The notes below the pieces were generated by a model that had not been told where the DNA came from, did no database searches, and saw only the letters and a list, made by a program, of their open reading frames with translations. A stretch of DNA of 64,000 nt from NCBI GenBank assembly GCA_024397935.1, contig CP073743.1, positions 1-64,000 on the forward strand, in the 5' to 3' direction. Shown one piece after another: positions 36,178-44,392 of this stretch (its first letter is position 1; the number at the start of each line of letters is the position of its first letter). Position numbers and translations under genes: made by a program. The DNA comes from a bacterium SCSIO 12844 (lineage in GTDB: Bacteria; Pseudomonadota; Gammaproteobacteria; Francisellales; Francisellaceae).

Positions 36178-39100
36178 ATGAATCTTGAAGAATATAGGCA
36201 TAAACAGTTTCTTTACGAAAAATTTTCTGTAGTTGTAAAAAATATATTAGAAAAAGTTATTTGTTCTGAAGTTCATACTGATAAGTATCATCTACAGCAA
36301 ATTCAGAATAGAGCAAAAACTTACGAGTCATTATCTAAACGACTAGCTGAAAAAAGTAATCAAGATTCAGATTCAATTGAAGAACTTAGACATGATTTAG
36401 CTGGCTGTAGAATAATTTTTTATTATAACAGTGATGTTAATAGGTTCCTTGAATCTAGAATAATAGAAAATAATTTTAAGGTTGATAGGGAAAAATCTAA
36501 AATTCATGGCCAAGGTTTATCTCCTGATAGCGCAAATGATTATTATACAGCTAATCATTTTGTAGTAGAGCTAAGTGAAGATAGGTTAAAACTTTCAGAA
36601 TATGCTGAGTTTAATAATCTTAAATGTGAAATCCAAATACACACAGTTCTGAATCATGCTTGGTCTGAAACTGCTCATGATATTACCTATAAAAAAATAG
36701 ATGATTCAAATTTTGGGCAACGTATTAGAGATAAGATAGATACTAGATTAGTTAAAATTATGAAGGATTATTTAAAACCAGCTGGCTATGAATTTCAAAA
36801 GATTCAAATTGATTCTAACAATTTACTAAATGGTAAAAAAATATTTGATCGTGATATTAAAGCTGAAATTATTGACTGCAATGATAATAACAAACTCTAT
36901 GAAATATTAGAGGGTTATGAAAATTATGTATTGCCAAATTTGTCATCAGATTATTTAGATAATGAATTATCTTTAATACTTGAGTTTTTAACTATAGCAA
37001 TCGAAAAATCAAACAAAATTAAACCCATTGAAATTGATACCCCATTAGGCTCATTTCAGGGAAAAACATGGAAAGACATTTTAGATATATGTTTATTAAT
37101 CATCAATGCATTACGTTATGTTGACCGAAAAAGTATCTTTTCTTGGCTAGTAAAACTATACATCACATTAGATGAGGATGATGCTAAGAAAAACGTAATT
37201 GAGTCTGTTGAAAAGATAGCTGGTTATAATATTGATGTATTAGAAAAAGTTGGCCTTCAAGTTCAATATGAAATACTTGATGTTCTAAAAATTTTAGATT
37301 CTAACTATTTATCTTCAATAAAAGAATTTATTGCAATTATTGGAGGCAATTTTTTAGTTTCTACTGCTAAGGGGTACTCAAGTGACTATGAGTCAATTTC
37401 ATTTAATAGCGCTAGTATTGAAATAGGTGAGCCATTTGCAAATCTTCGTAAAGAGATGTTAAATTTTTTGTTTGAACAATATGATATAAATGATGCTGAA
37501 GATATCAAGCGCTTATTTATTTCAACCTTTAACAAAGCAACCAGTATGCCAACTAGAACTAACTACTCTAATGAATTACTTGGAATAATTTTGAATAACT
37601 GCCTTAGTATTATTGAATTTTATACTAATGAACTAACTGATGAACAATATGAAATTCTTGAATCAATTGAAGCTGATGTATGTCACCTCTATCATAGAGC
37701 ACTAGATATAATAGATAGCAATACAGATTTTGATGAAAACTGTAAAAAGATTAGCAAATTAATAGAACAAAATGCCATTGAATTTCGTGATAAATTAAAT
37801 AGTAATGAAAACTATTTGATATATAAAACTTTAGTGGGATATGAAGGTATTTTTCCTCAAAGTTGGGTAGATTATAATTGGAATTTTACAACAAAAAAAA
37901 ATGAGTATCGCAGCAAGCAAGCAGAACAATATCTTAGTAGCATAAAAGGTAATGAAGAGTACTGGAAAACTATTATCACTCGATGTACAAAGATAGAGTC
38001 AAATGATGCAGCAACATTTCCAATGTTTTGTAAATTCTTAAATAATTTAGCAATCAAACATCCAATTTATACACTTGATTTGTTAAAAGAAAATGAACAA
38101 GCATTTATACCGTTTTCTAATGCAATTTTTAGTGGATTATTAAAAAGTAAACAGCGTGACATATTTTTAAAACAAATGAATACATGGGTAGATAATAATA
38201 AATATTTAGTTGAGTGTGTAGCGTGCTTTAAATCTAATGAACAATTTGATAAACCACTCTTATTAAAGGTTTTAAAAAATGCGTGTGAAGATACAGCTAC
38301 GCTAACAATATTAGTTGTTGTTGCGATAACTATCTTTAGTGATACTAGGCAAGACATTATAAAGCTATTATTTTTACCTGCTCTTGAAAAATTAACAAGC
38401 TTAAAAGCTACTGACTGGGTTTATGAAACTTGGTTTATGAAAGATCAAGTTAATAGTATTTTTGCAAAACTAAATTCAGATGAGAGGCATAAAATATTAT
38501 CAAATTTGCTTTGTTTAGAAAGAATTGATTATAAAGCGGAAGCAATTCTTATTCCGATTGCCAATAACTTTCCAAAGGAAGTTATAGAATTTTTTAAACA
38601 GCGTATTGATACAGAAAAGAACCAAGATGATGCAACAAATAATTATGAATCAATACCATTTAATTTCCATCAGTTAGGGAAATCACTTTCTAACCATGTT
38701 GATATCATATTAGATAGTGTTAGCAATTGGTATAATGAGAATTATGAGTTATTTCGCTTTTATGGTGCAAACTTGGTATCTAATATTTTTTCACAATATA
38801 CATTTCTATTAGACTTTAAATTACGCATATTAATATCAAATAATATTGAAAATAATTATAATATAGTAATGGCAATTTTACACAATTATAAAGGTACACT
38901 TAAAATAAACGATATCTGTAAATATCTTGTGTCATCTTTGCCAGAAGATAGTGAGTTATTAGATCGGGTTTTTAGTATTTTTCTTTCCACTGGTATAGTG
39001 GAAGGAGATTTTGGCTTAGCTAATAAATGGAATCAGACAAAAAATGAACTTTCTTCTTGGCTTGAAGATCCAAACTTGAAAGTAAAAAACTTTGCTAAAA

Positions 39101-39189
39101 AGTATACAAATATACTAGATCAGCAAATCAAACAAGAACAAGGGAAGGCAGAAGAACGTTTAGAACTTAGGAAAAGAAGTGACGATTAG
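36178..39189 (+). CDS. Large RelA/SpoT-domain protein
   Basis: 1003 residues. The N-terminal ~220 residues are a RelA/SpoT nucleotidyltransferase domain: KTYESLSKRLAEKS, ELRHDLAGCRIIFYY (DxxGxR), YYTANHFVVEL, and CEIQIHTVLNHAWSETAHD (E-x-Q-x-T...HAW-E). The remaining ~780 residues form no recognised domain; they are mostly alpha-helical and repeat-like, and end in a charged coiled tail. No HD hydrolase, TGS or ACT domain, so not a housekeeping RelA or SpoT. Such N-RSH plus large-helical proteins occur among antiphage and toxin proteins. Location in an island fits that. Confidence 0.78.
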   Translation: MNLEEYRHKQFLYEKFSVVVKNILEKVICSEVHTDKYHLQQIQNRAKTYESLSKRLAEKSNQDSDSIEELRHDLAGCRIIFYYNSDVNRFLESRIIENNFKVDREKSKIHGQGLSPDSANDYYTANHFVVELSEDRLKLSEYAEFNNLKCEIQIHTVLNHAWSETAHDITYKKIDDSNFGQRIRDKIDTRLVKIMKDYLKPAGYEFQKIQIDSNNLLNGKKIFDRDIKAEIIDCNDNNKLYEILEGYENYVLPNLSSDYLDNELSLILEFLTIAIEKSNKIKPIEIDTPLGSFQGKTWKDILDICLLIINALRYVDRKSIFSWLVKLYITLDEDDAKKNVIESVEKIAGYNIDVLEKVGLQVQYEILDVLKILDSNYLSSIKEFIAIIGGNFLVSTAKGYSSDYESISFNSASIEIGEPFANLRKEMLNFLFEQYDINDAEDIKRLFISTFNKATSMPTRTNYSNELLGIILNNCLSIIEFYTNELTDEQYEILESIEADVCHLYHRALDIIDSNTDFDENCKKISKLIEQNAIEFRDKLNSNENYLIYKTLVGYEGIFPQSWVDYNWNFTTKKNEYRSKQAEQYLSSIKGNEEYWKTIITRCTKIESNDAATFPMFCKFLNNLAIKHPIYTLDLLKENEQAFIPFSNAIFSGLLKSKQRDIFLKQMNTWVDNNKYLVECVACFKSNEQFDKPLLLKVLKNACEDTATLTILVVVAITIFSDTRQDIIKLLFLPALEKLTSLKATDWVYETWFMKDQVNSIFAKLNSDERHKILSNLLCLERIDYKAEAILIPIANNFPKEVIEFFKQRIDTEKNQDDATNNYESIPFNFHQLGKSLSNHVDIILDSVSNWYNENYELFRFYGANLVSNIFSQYTFLLDFKLRILISNNIENNYNIVMAILHNYKGTLKINDICKYLVSSLPEDSELLDRVFSIFLSTGIVEGDFGLANKWNQTKNELSSWLEDPNLKVKNFAKKYTNILDQQIKQEQGKAEERLELRKRSDD

Positions 39190-39194
39190 TGATA

Positions 39195-39228
39195 GTTTAA
39201 AACTCTCCGTAAAACAGACATTGAGGCT
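39195..39228 (+). repeat. Short direct repeat flanking hicAB, left copy
   Basis: About 34 bp starting GTTTAAAACTCTCCGTAAAAC, repeated imperfectly at 39937-39969 on the other side of hicAB, with a related TTCCGTAAA palindrome at 40029-40066. It begins 5 bp after the RelA/SpoT-domain gene stop. Confidence 0.5.
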
Positions 39229-39312
39229 ATTTTTTATTCAACATATCAAAACAGTACAATAACAATATAAAACTGACGTATGCAGTTTTGACATATTAGC
39301 CTGCTTGATATA

Positions 39313-39332
39313 TAGTATCATTATTGATACTA
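39313..39332. promoter_or_regulatory. hicAB operator palindrome
   Basis: TAGTATCA-TTAT-TGATACTA, a perfect inverted repeat with 8-bp arms directly before hicA. HicB here has a DNA-binding ribbon-helix-helix tail, so it probably binds this site to repress its own operon. Confidence 0.65.
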
Positions 39333-39337
39333 TTATA

Positions 39338-39604
39338 ATGAGCGATATTATTATTATGGGTACTAAAAAAGTTTTGCTACAAATGAAGAACAACCCCAAT
39401 AATGTTCGTTTTAATGATCTTGTAAAAGTGTGTGCAGAATATTTTGGTGAACCTAGGCAATCTGGTAGTAGTCATATGATATTTAAAACGCCTTGGGTTG
39501 GCGATCCCAGAATTAATATTCAAAACGCCAATGGGAAAGCTAAAGCATACCAAGTAAAGCAAGTGTTATTAGCTATTAAAAAACTGGAGGGTATTGAAAA
39601 ATGA
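39338..39604 (+). CDS. hicA: HicA-type mRNA interferase toxin
   Basis: About 88 residues (an ATG six codons further in is also possible). The dsRBD-like HicA fold is visible: VRFNDLVKVCAEYFGE followed by SGSSHMIFKTPW with the catalytic His, then INIQNANGKAKAYQVKQVL. HicA cleaves mRNA. Its stop overlaps the start of the HicB gene (ATGA), the usual coupled toxin-antitoxin order. Confidence 0.85.
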   Translation: MSDIIIMGTKKVLLQMKNNPNNVRFNDLVKVCAEYFGEPRQSGSSHMIFKTPWVGDPRINIQNANGKAKAYQVKQVLLAIKKLEGIEK

Positions 39605-39927
39605 ATACTGATCACTATACATATCGTGTTACTTGGTCGAAAGAAGATAATGAGTATATTGGCTTATGTGCTGAATTTCCTTCTTTGTCTTGGCTTGATA
39701 CATCTCCAGAGAAAGCATTAGAAGGGATACGTGCTGTTGTACGTGATGTTTTGTTAGATATGCAAACATCAGGTGAAAAAATTCCATCACCATTATCTGA
39801 GAAAAATTATAGTGGTAACTTTATGGTAAGAATACCACCAGAGGCACATAGAAGTTTGGCCATTAAAGCTGCAGAAGAAGGGATTAGTCTTAATCGACTT
39901 GTCAGTTCAAAATTAACAGCTTTGTAG
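39601..39927 (+). CDS. hicB: HicB-type antitoxin with ribbon-helix-helix domain
   Basis: 108 residues: an N-terminal partial RNase-H-like HicB domain (YTYRVTWSKEDNEYIGLCAE, FPSLSWLDTSPEKALEGI) and a C-terminal RHH DNA-binding segment (NFMVRIPPEAHRSLAIKAAE, EGISLNRLVSSKL). It neutralises HicA and represses the operon. Coupled ATGA start. Confidence 0.88.
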   Translation: MNTDHYTYRVTWSKEDNEYIGLCAEFPSLSWLDTSPEKALEGIRAVVRDVLLDMQTSGEKIPSPLSEKNYSGNFMVRIPPEAHRSLAIKAAEEGISLNRLVSSKLTAL

Positions 39928-39936
39928 TATCTATAT

Positions 39937-39969
39937 GTTTAAACTTTCCGTAAAACGAACGTTGAGATT
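39937..39969 (+). repeat. Short direct repeat flanking hicAB, right copy
   Basis: GTTTAAACTTTCCGTAAAAC followed by GAACGTTGAGATT, imperfect copy of the repeat at 39195-39228. It begins 9 bp after the hicB stop. Confidence 0.5.
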
Positions 39970-40028
39970 AGTTTCTGTTTCTAAAATAATACGAATTAAT
40001 ATCAATTAGATATAATTTTAAAATAGTC

Positions 40029-40066
40029 AAAACATTCCGTAAACGGGTTATTTTACGGAATGTTTT
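40029..40066. terminator. Perfect 15-bp stem-loop between hicB and rpn gene
   Basis: AAAACATTCCGTAAA pairs fully with TTTACGGAATGTTTT across an 8-nt loop. Located between convergent genes and ending in T-rich sequence on both strands, so it could end transcripts from either side. Its TTCCGTAAA core also occurs in the repeats around hicAB. Confidence 0.6.
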
Positions 40067-40090
40067 AAGCAGAATTAATAAAATAAAAAA

Positions 40091-41002
40091 TTAACGTTTC
40101 TTTTGATTATCAATAACTTTTCTTAAAGAAACAACAGTATCTATTTCAAGGCCAGTACAATCAGCGACCAGTTTTGAATCTAAGCCTTTAGCCAACATAT
40201 TCCTAGCTGTTTCTTGAGCTTTTTGGATAGCACCTTCTTGGCGACCTTGTTGTTTTAATTGCTGTGCTACCGTTTTCATTGCATCTTCCAAATTAGGTTC
40301 TACACTAATAATTTTATCACAAAATAAGCTATATTCTAGTGCCGAATATTTACTCATATAGCGTATAAGCGTTTTTGTTACTATTTCATCATACGTGACA
40401 AGGTACTTTGAGACAATGTCTAAATTGCCATCAATATCGCCTTTTTGTATATGTTTTAGGATAAGTTCAAAGCCAGCAATATCACCATGCTTAGCAATTT
40501 CTTCATCACTTAAGTCGCCAAGATCAATTAATTGATTGGTGAATGCATATTTTTTTGCAAGTTCAGGGTTTTCAAAATAATCATAAATATTAAGGCTTTG
40601 TTTAAATGGTTTTTCATCGGCATAGAGTAATAGACTAAAGATTAGTGGTAACTTTTTAGTGCCTTTATTTTTTTTGATAAAATCTAAAAGAAAGCTTGTT
40701 TGATAATGGCGTACTCTAATAATGAAAGTGACATCATCACTGGTTTGTGCTTCTATATGGACTAGAACAGCGCCTAATTCACCATTTTTAAATTTAAATA
40801 GGAAAGCTAAATCAGATTGTTCTTTAGTTTTTACATTATCTTTATTACCTTGCCTGACGTGTTCAACATTAGCGGAATCTAGCTTAACAGTGCGCCAGTC
40901 TACTAACTTAGTTAAAGTACTCGGCATATGGGTTTTAAGAAAAGCAATGGCCATTTCTCTATTAGATAATATATCTTTAGTTACAAGATCATGTATAGAC
41001 AT
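40091..41002 (-). CDS. Rpn-family recombination-promoting nuclease
   Basis: 303 residues of the PD-(D/E)XK Rpn/transposase_31 group. The N-terminal IHDLVTKDILSNREMAIAFLK, then SDLAFLFKFKNGELGAVLVHIEAQTS (the D...E-x-Q catalytic core), VRHYQTSFLLDF and a coiled C-tail with AVQQLKQQGRQEGAIQKAQ-like EGxx repeat are characteristic. Family members are DNA endonucleases that promote RecA-independent recombination, and some act in phage defence. Intact. Confidence 0.85.
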   Translation of the reverse strand: MSIHDLVTKDILSNREMAIAFLKTHMPSTLTKLVDWRTVKLDSANVEHVRQGNKDNVKTKEQSDLAFLFKFKNGELGAVLVHIEAQTSDDVTFIIRVRHYQTSFLLDFIKKNKGTKKLPLIFSLLLYADEKPFKQSLNIYDYFENPELAKKYAFTNQLIDLGDLSDEEIAKHGDIAGFELILKHIQKGDIDGNLDIVSKYLVTYDEIVTKTLIRYMSKYSALEYSLFCDKIISVEPNLEDAMKTVAQQLKQQGRQEGAIQKAQETARNMLAKGLDSKLVADCTGLEIDTVVSLRKVIDNQKKR

Positions 41003-41046
41003 TGTATTTATTCATTTTCACTAAAATTTTAATTCCTTAAGTGTGA

Positions 41047-41238
41047 CATCGACGGTAGAGAGAGGTTAGTCGATGCCACGGGATGGAACCTAAGTTCAAT
41101 CAAGCATAAGCTTGATTAGAAATTTTGTAGCCGTCAATTTATAGAAGAGAAGGTTGACCGTTTGGGCGGCTACAGGGAAGTAAAAAACCACTTAAACTTT
41201 GAGGATGGACAGTTTAATATTAGTGGATTTTTGCTTCC
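41047..41238 (+). ncRNA. Structured RNA-like element, copy B
   Basis: Counterpart of the element at 20821-21007. Stems: CATCGAC (41047-41053) with GTCGATG (41069-41075), AATCAAGC with GCTTGATT, GTAGCCG with CGGCTAC, and a long terminal stem GGAAGTAAAAAACCACTT with AGTGGATTTTTGCTTCC. Shared blocks: GATGCCACGGGATGGAACC (41072-41090), AGAAGAGAAGG, and GATGGACAG (41204-41212) in the terminal loop. The strand is not settled. Its 3' edge overlaps the end of a small lipoprotein ORF on the minus strand by 19 bp. Confidence 0.5.
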
Positions 41239-41366
41239 GAAACTGTTTCTTGTATATTGCTGTGATCAGTCATGATATAAGTACAGCCAGCGAAATTTAT
41301 AAATGCTAACATGATAATTGACAAAGCAGTCGTTAAATTATTTTTCCATGGCCTTATCAATTTCAT
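41220..41366 (-). CDS. Small lipoprotein (48 aa)
   Basis: Short ORF starting MKLIRPWKNNLTTALS with a hydrophobic signal segment and a lipobox-like NFAGC (Cys28), then a 20-residue polar tail ending SEAKIH. Signal, lipobox and short acidic/amphipathic tail resemble entericidin-like lipoproteins, but identity is too low to name. The gap from 41367 to 41592 contains nothing else that can be supported. Confidence 0.5.
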   Translation of the reverse strand: MKLIRPWKNNLTTALSIIMLAFINFAGCTYIMTDHSNIQETVSEAKIH

Positions 41367-41592
41367 TTAAATACTTACTACTTAATTATGATCCAATTCA
41401 AACAGCCTAATGTATTCTTTTTCCTTTAGTTATCATCTACTCCTTGTGTTGATGTTTTTCATTGTAACACCATAAAAAAGTATGGCAATAAAAATTATCC
41501 ATATTTTTTTAAAAAATCTTAATACCTTGATATTTCAATTAATCTTTGCATTGACTAGAATAGATAGGATATAAATTTTTAAGGTTTTTTCC

Positions 41593-42852
41593 ATGGGGAT
41601 CGAGAAGCTAAGTTGGGATGAGTGCAAGCACTTAATTGAAGCGGTGAATGAACCGTTTTATCAGCTTTTAGCTGAATATCCTGGAATTGAAACCTACACA
41701 TTTGAAAAATATAGTTATGCCTATGGGCAGATAATTAGTGATGAAAATTATTTTTATAATCCTGATGGAAAAATAGCATCTGATAATATTCCATTTAGTA
41801 TTTTTTTAAGTAAAAATTTTGAAATGTTTTTGAAAATTGATAATTTTATTATGACAAAGAGTGTCCTGTCACCTGGAGATTTAATTTTTATAACTTCATT
41901 TTTAAGCAAACAATATGTCCCGAACGCATTTAGTAATATTTCTATTTGCGCTGGCACAAGAACACCAATTCTGATTGGTAACTTTGGTAATACAGCAAAA
42001 TATCATGAAGTAAGTAATTACTTAAATCATAATGTTGTTAAGTATGCTGCGAATGAAGATAATTTTCACCTATTACGGGAAATTTGCATGGGATATCAGA
42101 GTAAATGGAAAGCTGAATTTTTAGCATTTCCTATTGAGTTACATCAAAAGATATATCAAAGAGTTGATAATTCCTCATTTAAAATATTAAATTACATATA
42201 TAGCTACTTTTTGGATAGGGAGTCATTTTCAATAAATAGTGAATATTATAATTTAATTTTATCTCATATTAAACGATTTTATTCAAGCATGATGAATAGT
42301 TCGTATATTAACAATATTATTGTTGATATTTATAAGATGGCATGTGAATATAAACCATCATATACATTAGCGAATGATAATGAGTCGTTACCATTAGATG
42401 ATTTACATTTTATTTTTAATGAGATATATAAAGCGGATAGTGCACCATTCATGATGGTACCAATAATTTACTCAAACTTTGATAAAAATAGTAGTTATTA
42501 TTTTAGTATTCCTGTCCATACAGCTTCATATAAACCAGATAAAATTATTAATTTAACTGAATTCTCGATTAAGATTAAGAATTTATTTGAAGTGTATAAA
42601 GATAGTATTGATAAATTAAATTTTTCAGAACACACGTTATTTTATCGAATATCGCAATCTTTAGATTTAAAAATTATAACGGATAGAGTCAGTACAGCTA
42701 GTAAACAAAATCAAGTAACATTATTAAAAAATATTACTGAATTAGATCACAATTTTAATAATCAATTACTTAAATTTCAGCAACAAGGGTATAATGTATC
42801 CTTACCACAGAGGTCAAAATTTTTTTCTGGGGCTTTTAAATTGAATTTATAA
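41593..42852 (+). CDS. Unknown 419-residue protein
   Basis: Intact ORF starting MGIEKLSWDECKHLIEAVNE with no recognised domain, signal peptide or TM segment. Low-GC, Asn/Tyr/Ser/Ile-rich composition, Cys scarce; the C-terminus ends GYNVSLPQRSKFFSGAFKLN. The first half looks like an alpha/beta fold (SICAGTRTPILIGNFGN), the second mainly helical. It lies between a structured RNA-like element and the tandem-repeat/IS segment, in the accessory island. Could be an island cargo or effector-type protein; this is guesswork. Confidence 0.6.
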   Translation: MGIEKLSWDECKHLIEAVNEPFYQLLAEYPGIETYTFEKYSYAYGQIISDENYFYNPDGKIASDNIPFSIFLSKNFEMFLKIDNFIMTKSVLSPGDLIFITSFLSKQYVPNAFSNISICAGTRTPILIGNFGNTAKYHEVSNYLNHNVVKYAANEDNFHLLREICMGYQSKWKAEFLAFPIELHQKIYQRVDNSSFKILNYIYSYFLDRESFSINSEYYNLILSHIKRFYSSMMNSSYINNIIVDIYKMACEYKPSYTLANDNESLPLDDLHFIFNEIYKADSAPFMMVPIIYSNFDKNSSYYFSIPVHTASYKPDKIINLTEFSIKIKNLFEVYKDSIDKLNFSEHTLFYRISQSLDLKIITDRVSTASKQNQVTLLKNITELDHNFNNQLLKFQQQGYNVSLPQRSKFFSGAFKLNL

Positions 42853-42854
42853 CT

Positions 42855-42911
42855 TTATTCAATTGCAATAATATTCATAGATTCTACAATGTATATAATA
42901 TCTTCAAACAT
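42855..42911 (-). CDS. Tiny ORF in repeat unit 1 (18 aa)
   Basis: Short hydrophobic ORF MFEDIIYIVESMNIIAIE within the first repeat unit. Its first six residues equal those of the ORF in unit 2. Very weak by itself; the paired occurrence is the reason to list it. Confidence 0.25.
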   Translation of the reverse strand: MFEDIIYIVESMNIIAIE

Positions 42912-42973
42912 TGTATTGTATTATCCATCCATTTCAACCTCAAAAATATTATATCATGAAGAATAAGATATTT
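42896..42973 (-). repeat. Imperfect direct repeat, unit 1
   Basis: About 78 bp, repeated at 43085-43156. On the minus strand each unit has ATGATATAATAT (a -10-like box), a GGATGG stretch, then AATGTTTGAAGATAT that starts a small ORF. Confidence 0.55.
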
Positions 42974-43022
42974 AAGAAATAATTCAAATTATTGAAATTT
43001 ATAATTGTTATTTTCTAATACC

Positions 43023-43100
43023 TTAGAAAGGTAATAATAGAGGTTGAAATTTTGCCACTATAGCTTTACTGTCATAAATGATTATTATATCTTCAAACAT
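43023..43100 (-). CDS. Tiny ORF in repeat unit 2 (25 aa)
   Basis: MFEDIIIIYDSKAIVAKFQP plus five more residues, ending LLLPF. Preceded by GAGGATGG as ribosome site and a -10-like TATAAT about 40 bp before. Hydrophobic and paralogous at its N-terminus to the unit 1 ORF. It could be a type I toxin-like or signal peptide, or noise. Confidence 0.3.
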   Translation of the reverse strand: MFEDIIIIYDSKAIVAKFQPLLLPF

Positions 43101-43156
43101 TTTGTCCATCCTCAATCCATCCTTACACATATTATATCATTAAGAATAAAATATTA
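43085..43156 (-). repeat. Imperfect direct repeat, unit 2
   Basis: About 72 bp, paralogous to unit 1 (42896-42973). It lies just outside the left end of the IS4-family element. Confidence 0.55.
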
Positions 43157-43184
43157 AAAAATAGTAATTAGAAATTAATAAAAA

Positions 43185-44382
43185 TTTTCACACTACACGA
43201 CAGTAACGGTGTAACCCATTGATTTTTCATTGTTATCGTTCATTCTTATAATCGCCAAAAAACAAAAAAGAGCGATATGATGAAACACATCAATGAATTA
43301 CAACAGTCACTGAAGCACTATTTTAACTTATCTTTTTGGAATACTGAATGCCTAACTTACTTTATTATTGCCCTACAGATAATAAATGATGTTAATCTTT
43401 CACAAATTGCTAAATGTTTTCCATCAAAAGCATCAACTACGTCATGTTATAGGCGTCTTCAACGTTTTATCACAAGGTTTGAAATATCTTTTCTTAGCCT
43501 CTGGAAACTAGTCGACACCATTTTCAATTTATCTGATCAAGTCATATTATGCATGGATAGAACTAACTGGAAGTTTGGCAAGGTACATATTAATTTTCTA
43601 ATGATTGCTATTGCTTATAAAGGTGTTGCAATTCCTGTGATTTGGTCACTGCTTCCTCAGCGAAAGAGAGGTAACTCAAAAGCCATTGATAGGCAGAGAC
43701 TATTTGATCAACTACTTGAATTTATTCCTGCAACTAGAATTAAAACACTTTTATGTGATCGTGAATTTATTGATGGAAATTGGATAGCTTATTTGTCTAG
43801 CAAACAAGTTAAATTTGTTATTCGAGCCAAAGGTAATTATCTAGCTTCTAATAAAAAGATTTCAAAATTATTTCTAACTCTTAAAGCTTCACAAGCAAGA
43901 ACACTTCATAATACAAAGTGTATAGTAGGCTGCGATTTATATGTTTCAGGACTGCGACTGCCTACAGGTGAATTAGTTATTGTTGTAACTAGAGAGTTTA
44001 ACCTAAATGCACTCGATCAATATAAAATAAGATGGGAGATTGAGTCATTTTTTTCAGCTATTAAAAAACGTGGTTTTAATTTTGAGAATACCCACTTAAC
44101 TGATATGCAAAAACTTTCAAGGCTTATGTTTGTTGTATCCATTGCATTAATATGGTCTTATCGTACAGGTGAAATATTAGAAAGCATTAAACCTATTAAA
44201 ATTAAAAAGCATGGATTTAAAGCTAAGTCTTTGATTAAAATTGGTACTGAAACTATTGCTAAATCGCTAGCCAGAGCCATTAATTCTTCAGAGTATATCT
44301 GTAATATTATCAAAGCTACATTTAAACCTAAAATATCAATTAGTCAAAGAATGGCTCTGGTAGGTGTCATGTAGTGTGAAAA
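43185..44382 (+). mobile_element. IS4-family insertion sequence
   Basis: About 1.2 kb with terminal inverted repeats: left TTTTCACACTACACGACA (43185-43202); right end, read in reverse complement, TTTTCACACTACATGACA, one mismatch in 18. One intact transposase gene fills it. Exact ends and target-site duplication are not certain, because both ends merge into A/T runs. Confidence 0.85.
43277..44374 (+). CDS. IS4-family DDE transposase
   Basis: 365 residues, intact. DDE residues in CMDRTNWKFG (first Asp), LLCDREFIDGNW (second Asp) and the YREK-like block QYKIRWEIESFFSAIKKRGF (Glu). N-terminal helical DNA-binding region (LSQIAKCFPSKASTTSCYRRLQ). The stop codon lies inside the right inverted repeat. 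Probably functional. Confidence 0.92.
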   Translation: MMKHINELQQSLKHYFNLSFWNTECLTYFIIALQIINDVNLSQIAKCFPSKASTTSCYRRLQRFITRFEISFLSLWKLVDTIFNLSDQVILCMDRTNWKFGKVHINFLMIAIAYKGVAIPVIWSLLPQRKRGNSKAIDRQRLFDQLLEFIPATRIKTLLCDREFIDGNWIAYLSSKQVKFVIRAKGNYLASNKKISKLFLTLKASQARTLHNTKCIVGCDLYVSGLRLPTGELVIVVTREFNLNALDQYKIRWEIESFFSAIKKRGFNFENTHLTDMQKLSRLMFVVSIALIWSYRTGEILESIKPIKIKKHGFKAKSLIKIGTETIAKSLARAINSSEYICNIIKATFKPKISISQRMALVGVM

Positions 44383-44392
44383 ATTTTGAATA

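Noticed and set aside
42896-43156. GGATGG motifs as a third copy of the structured RNA-like element
   Set aside because: Only the short GGATGG/GAGGATGGAC string is shared; the order of blocks and the stems are missing, so it was treated as a separate repeat.
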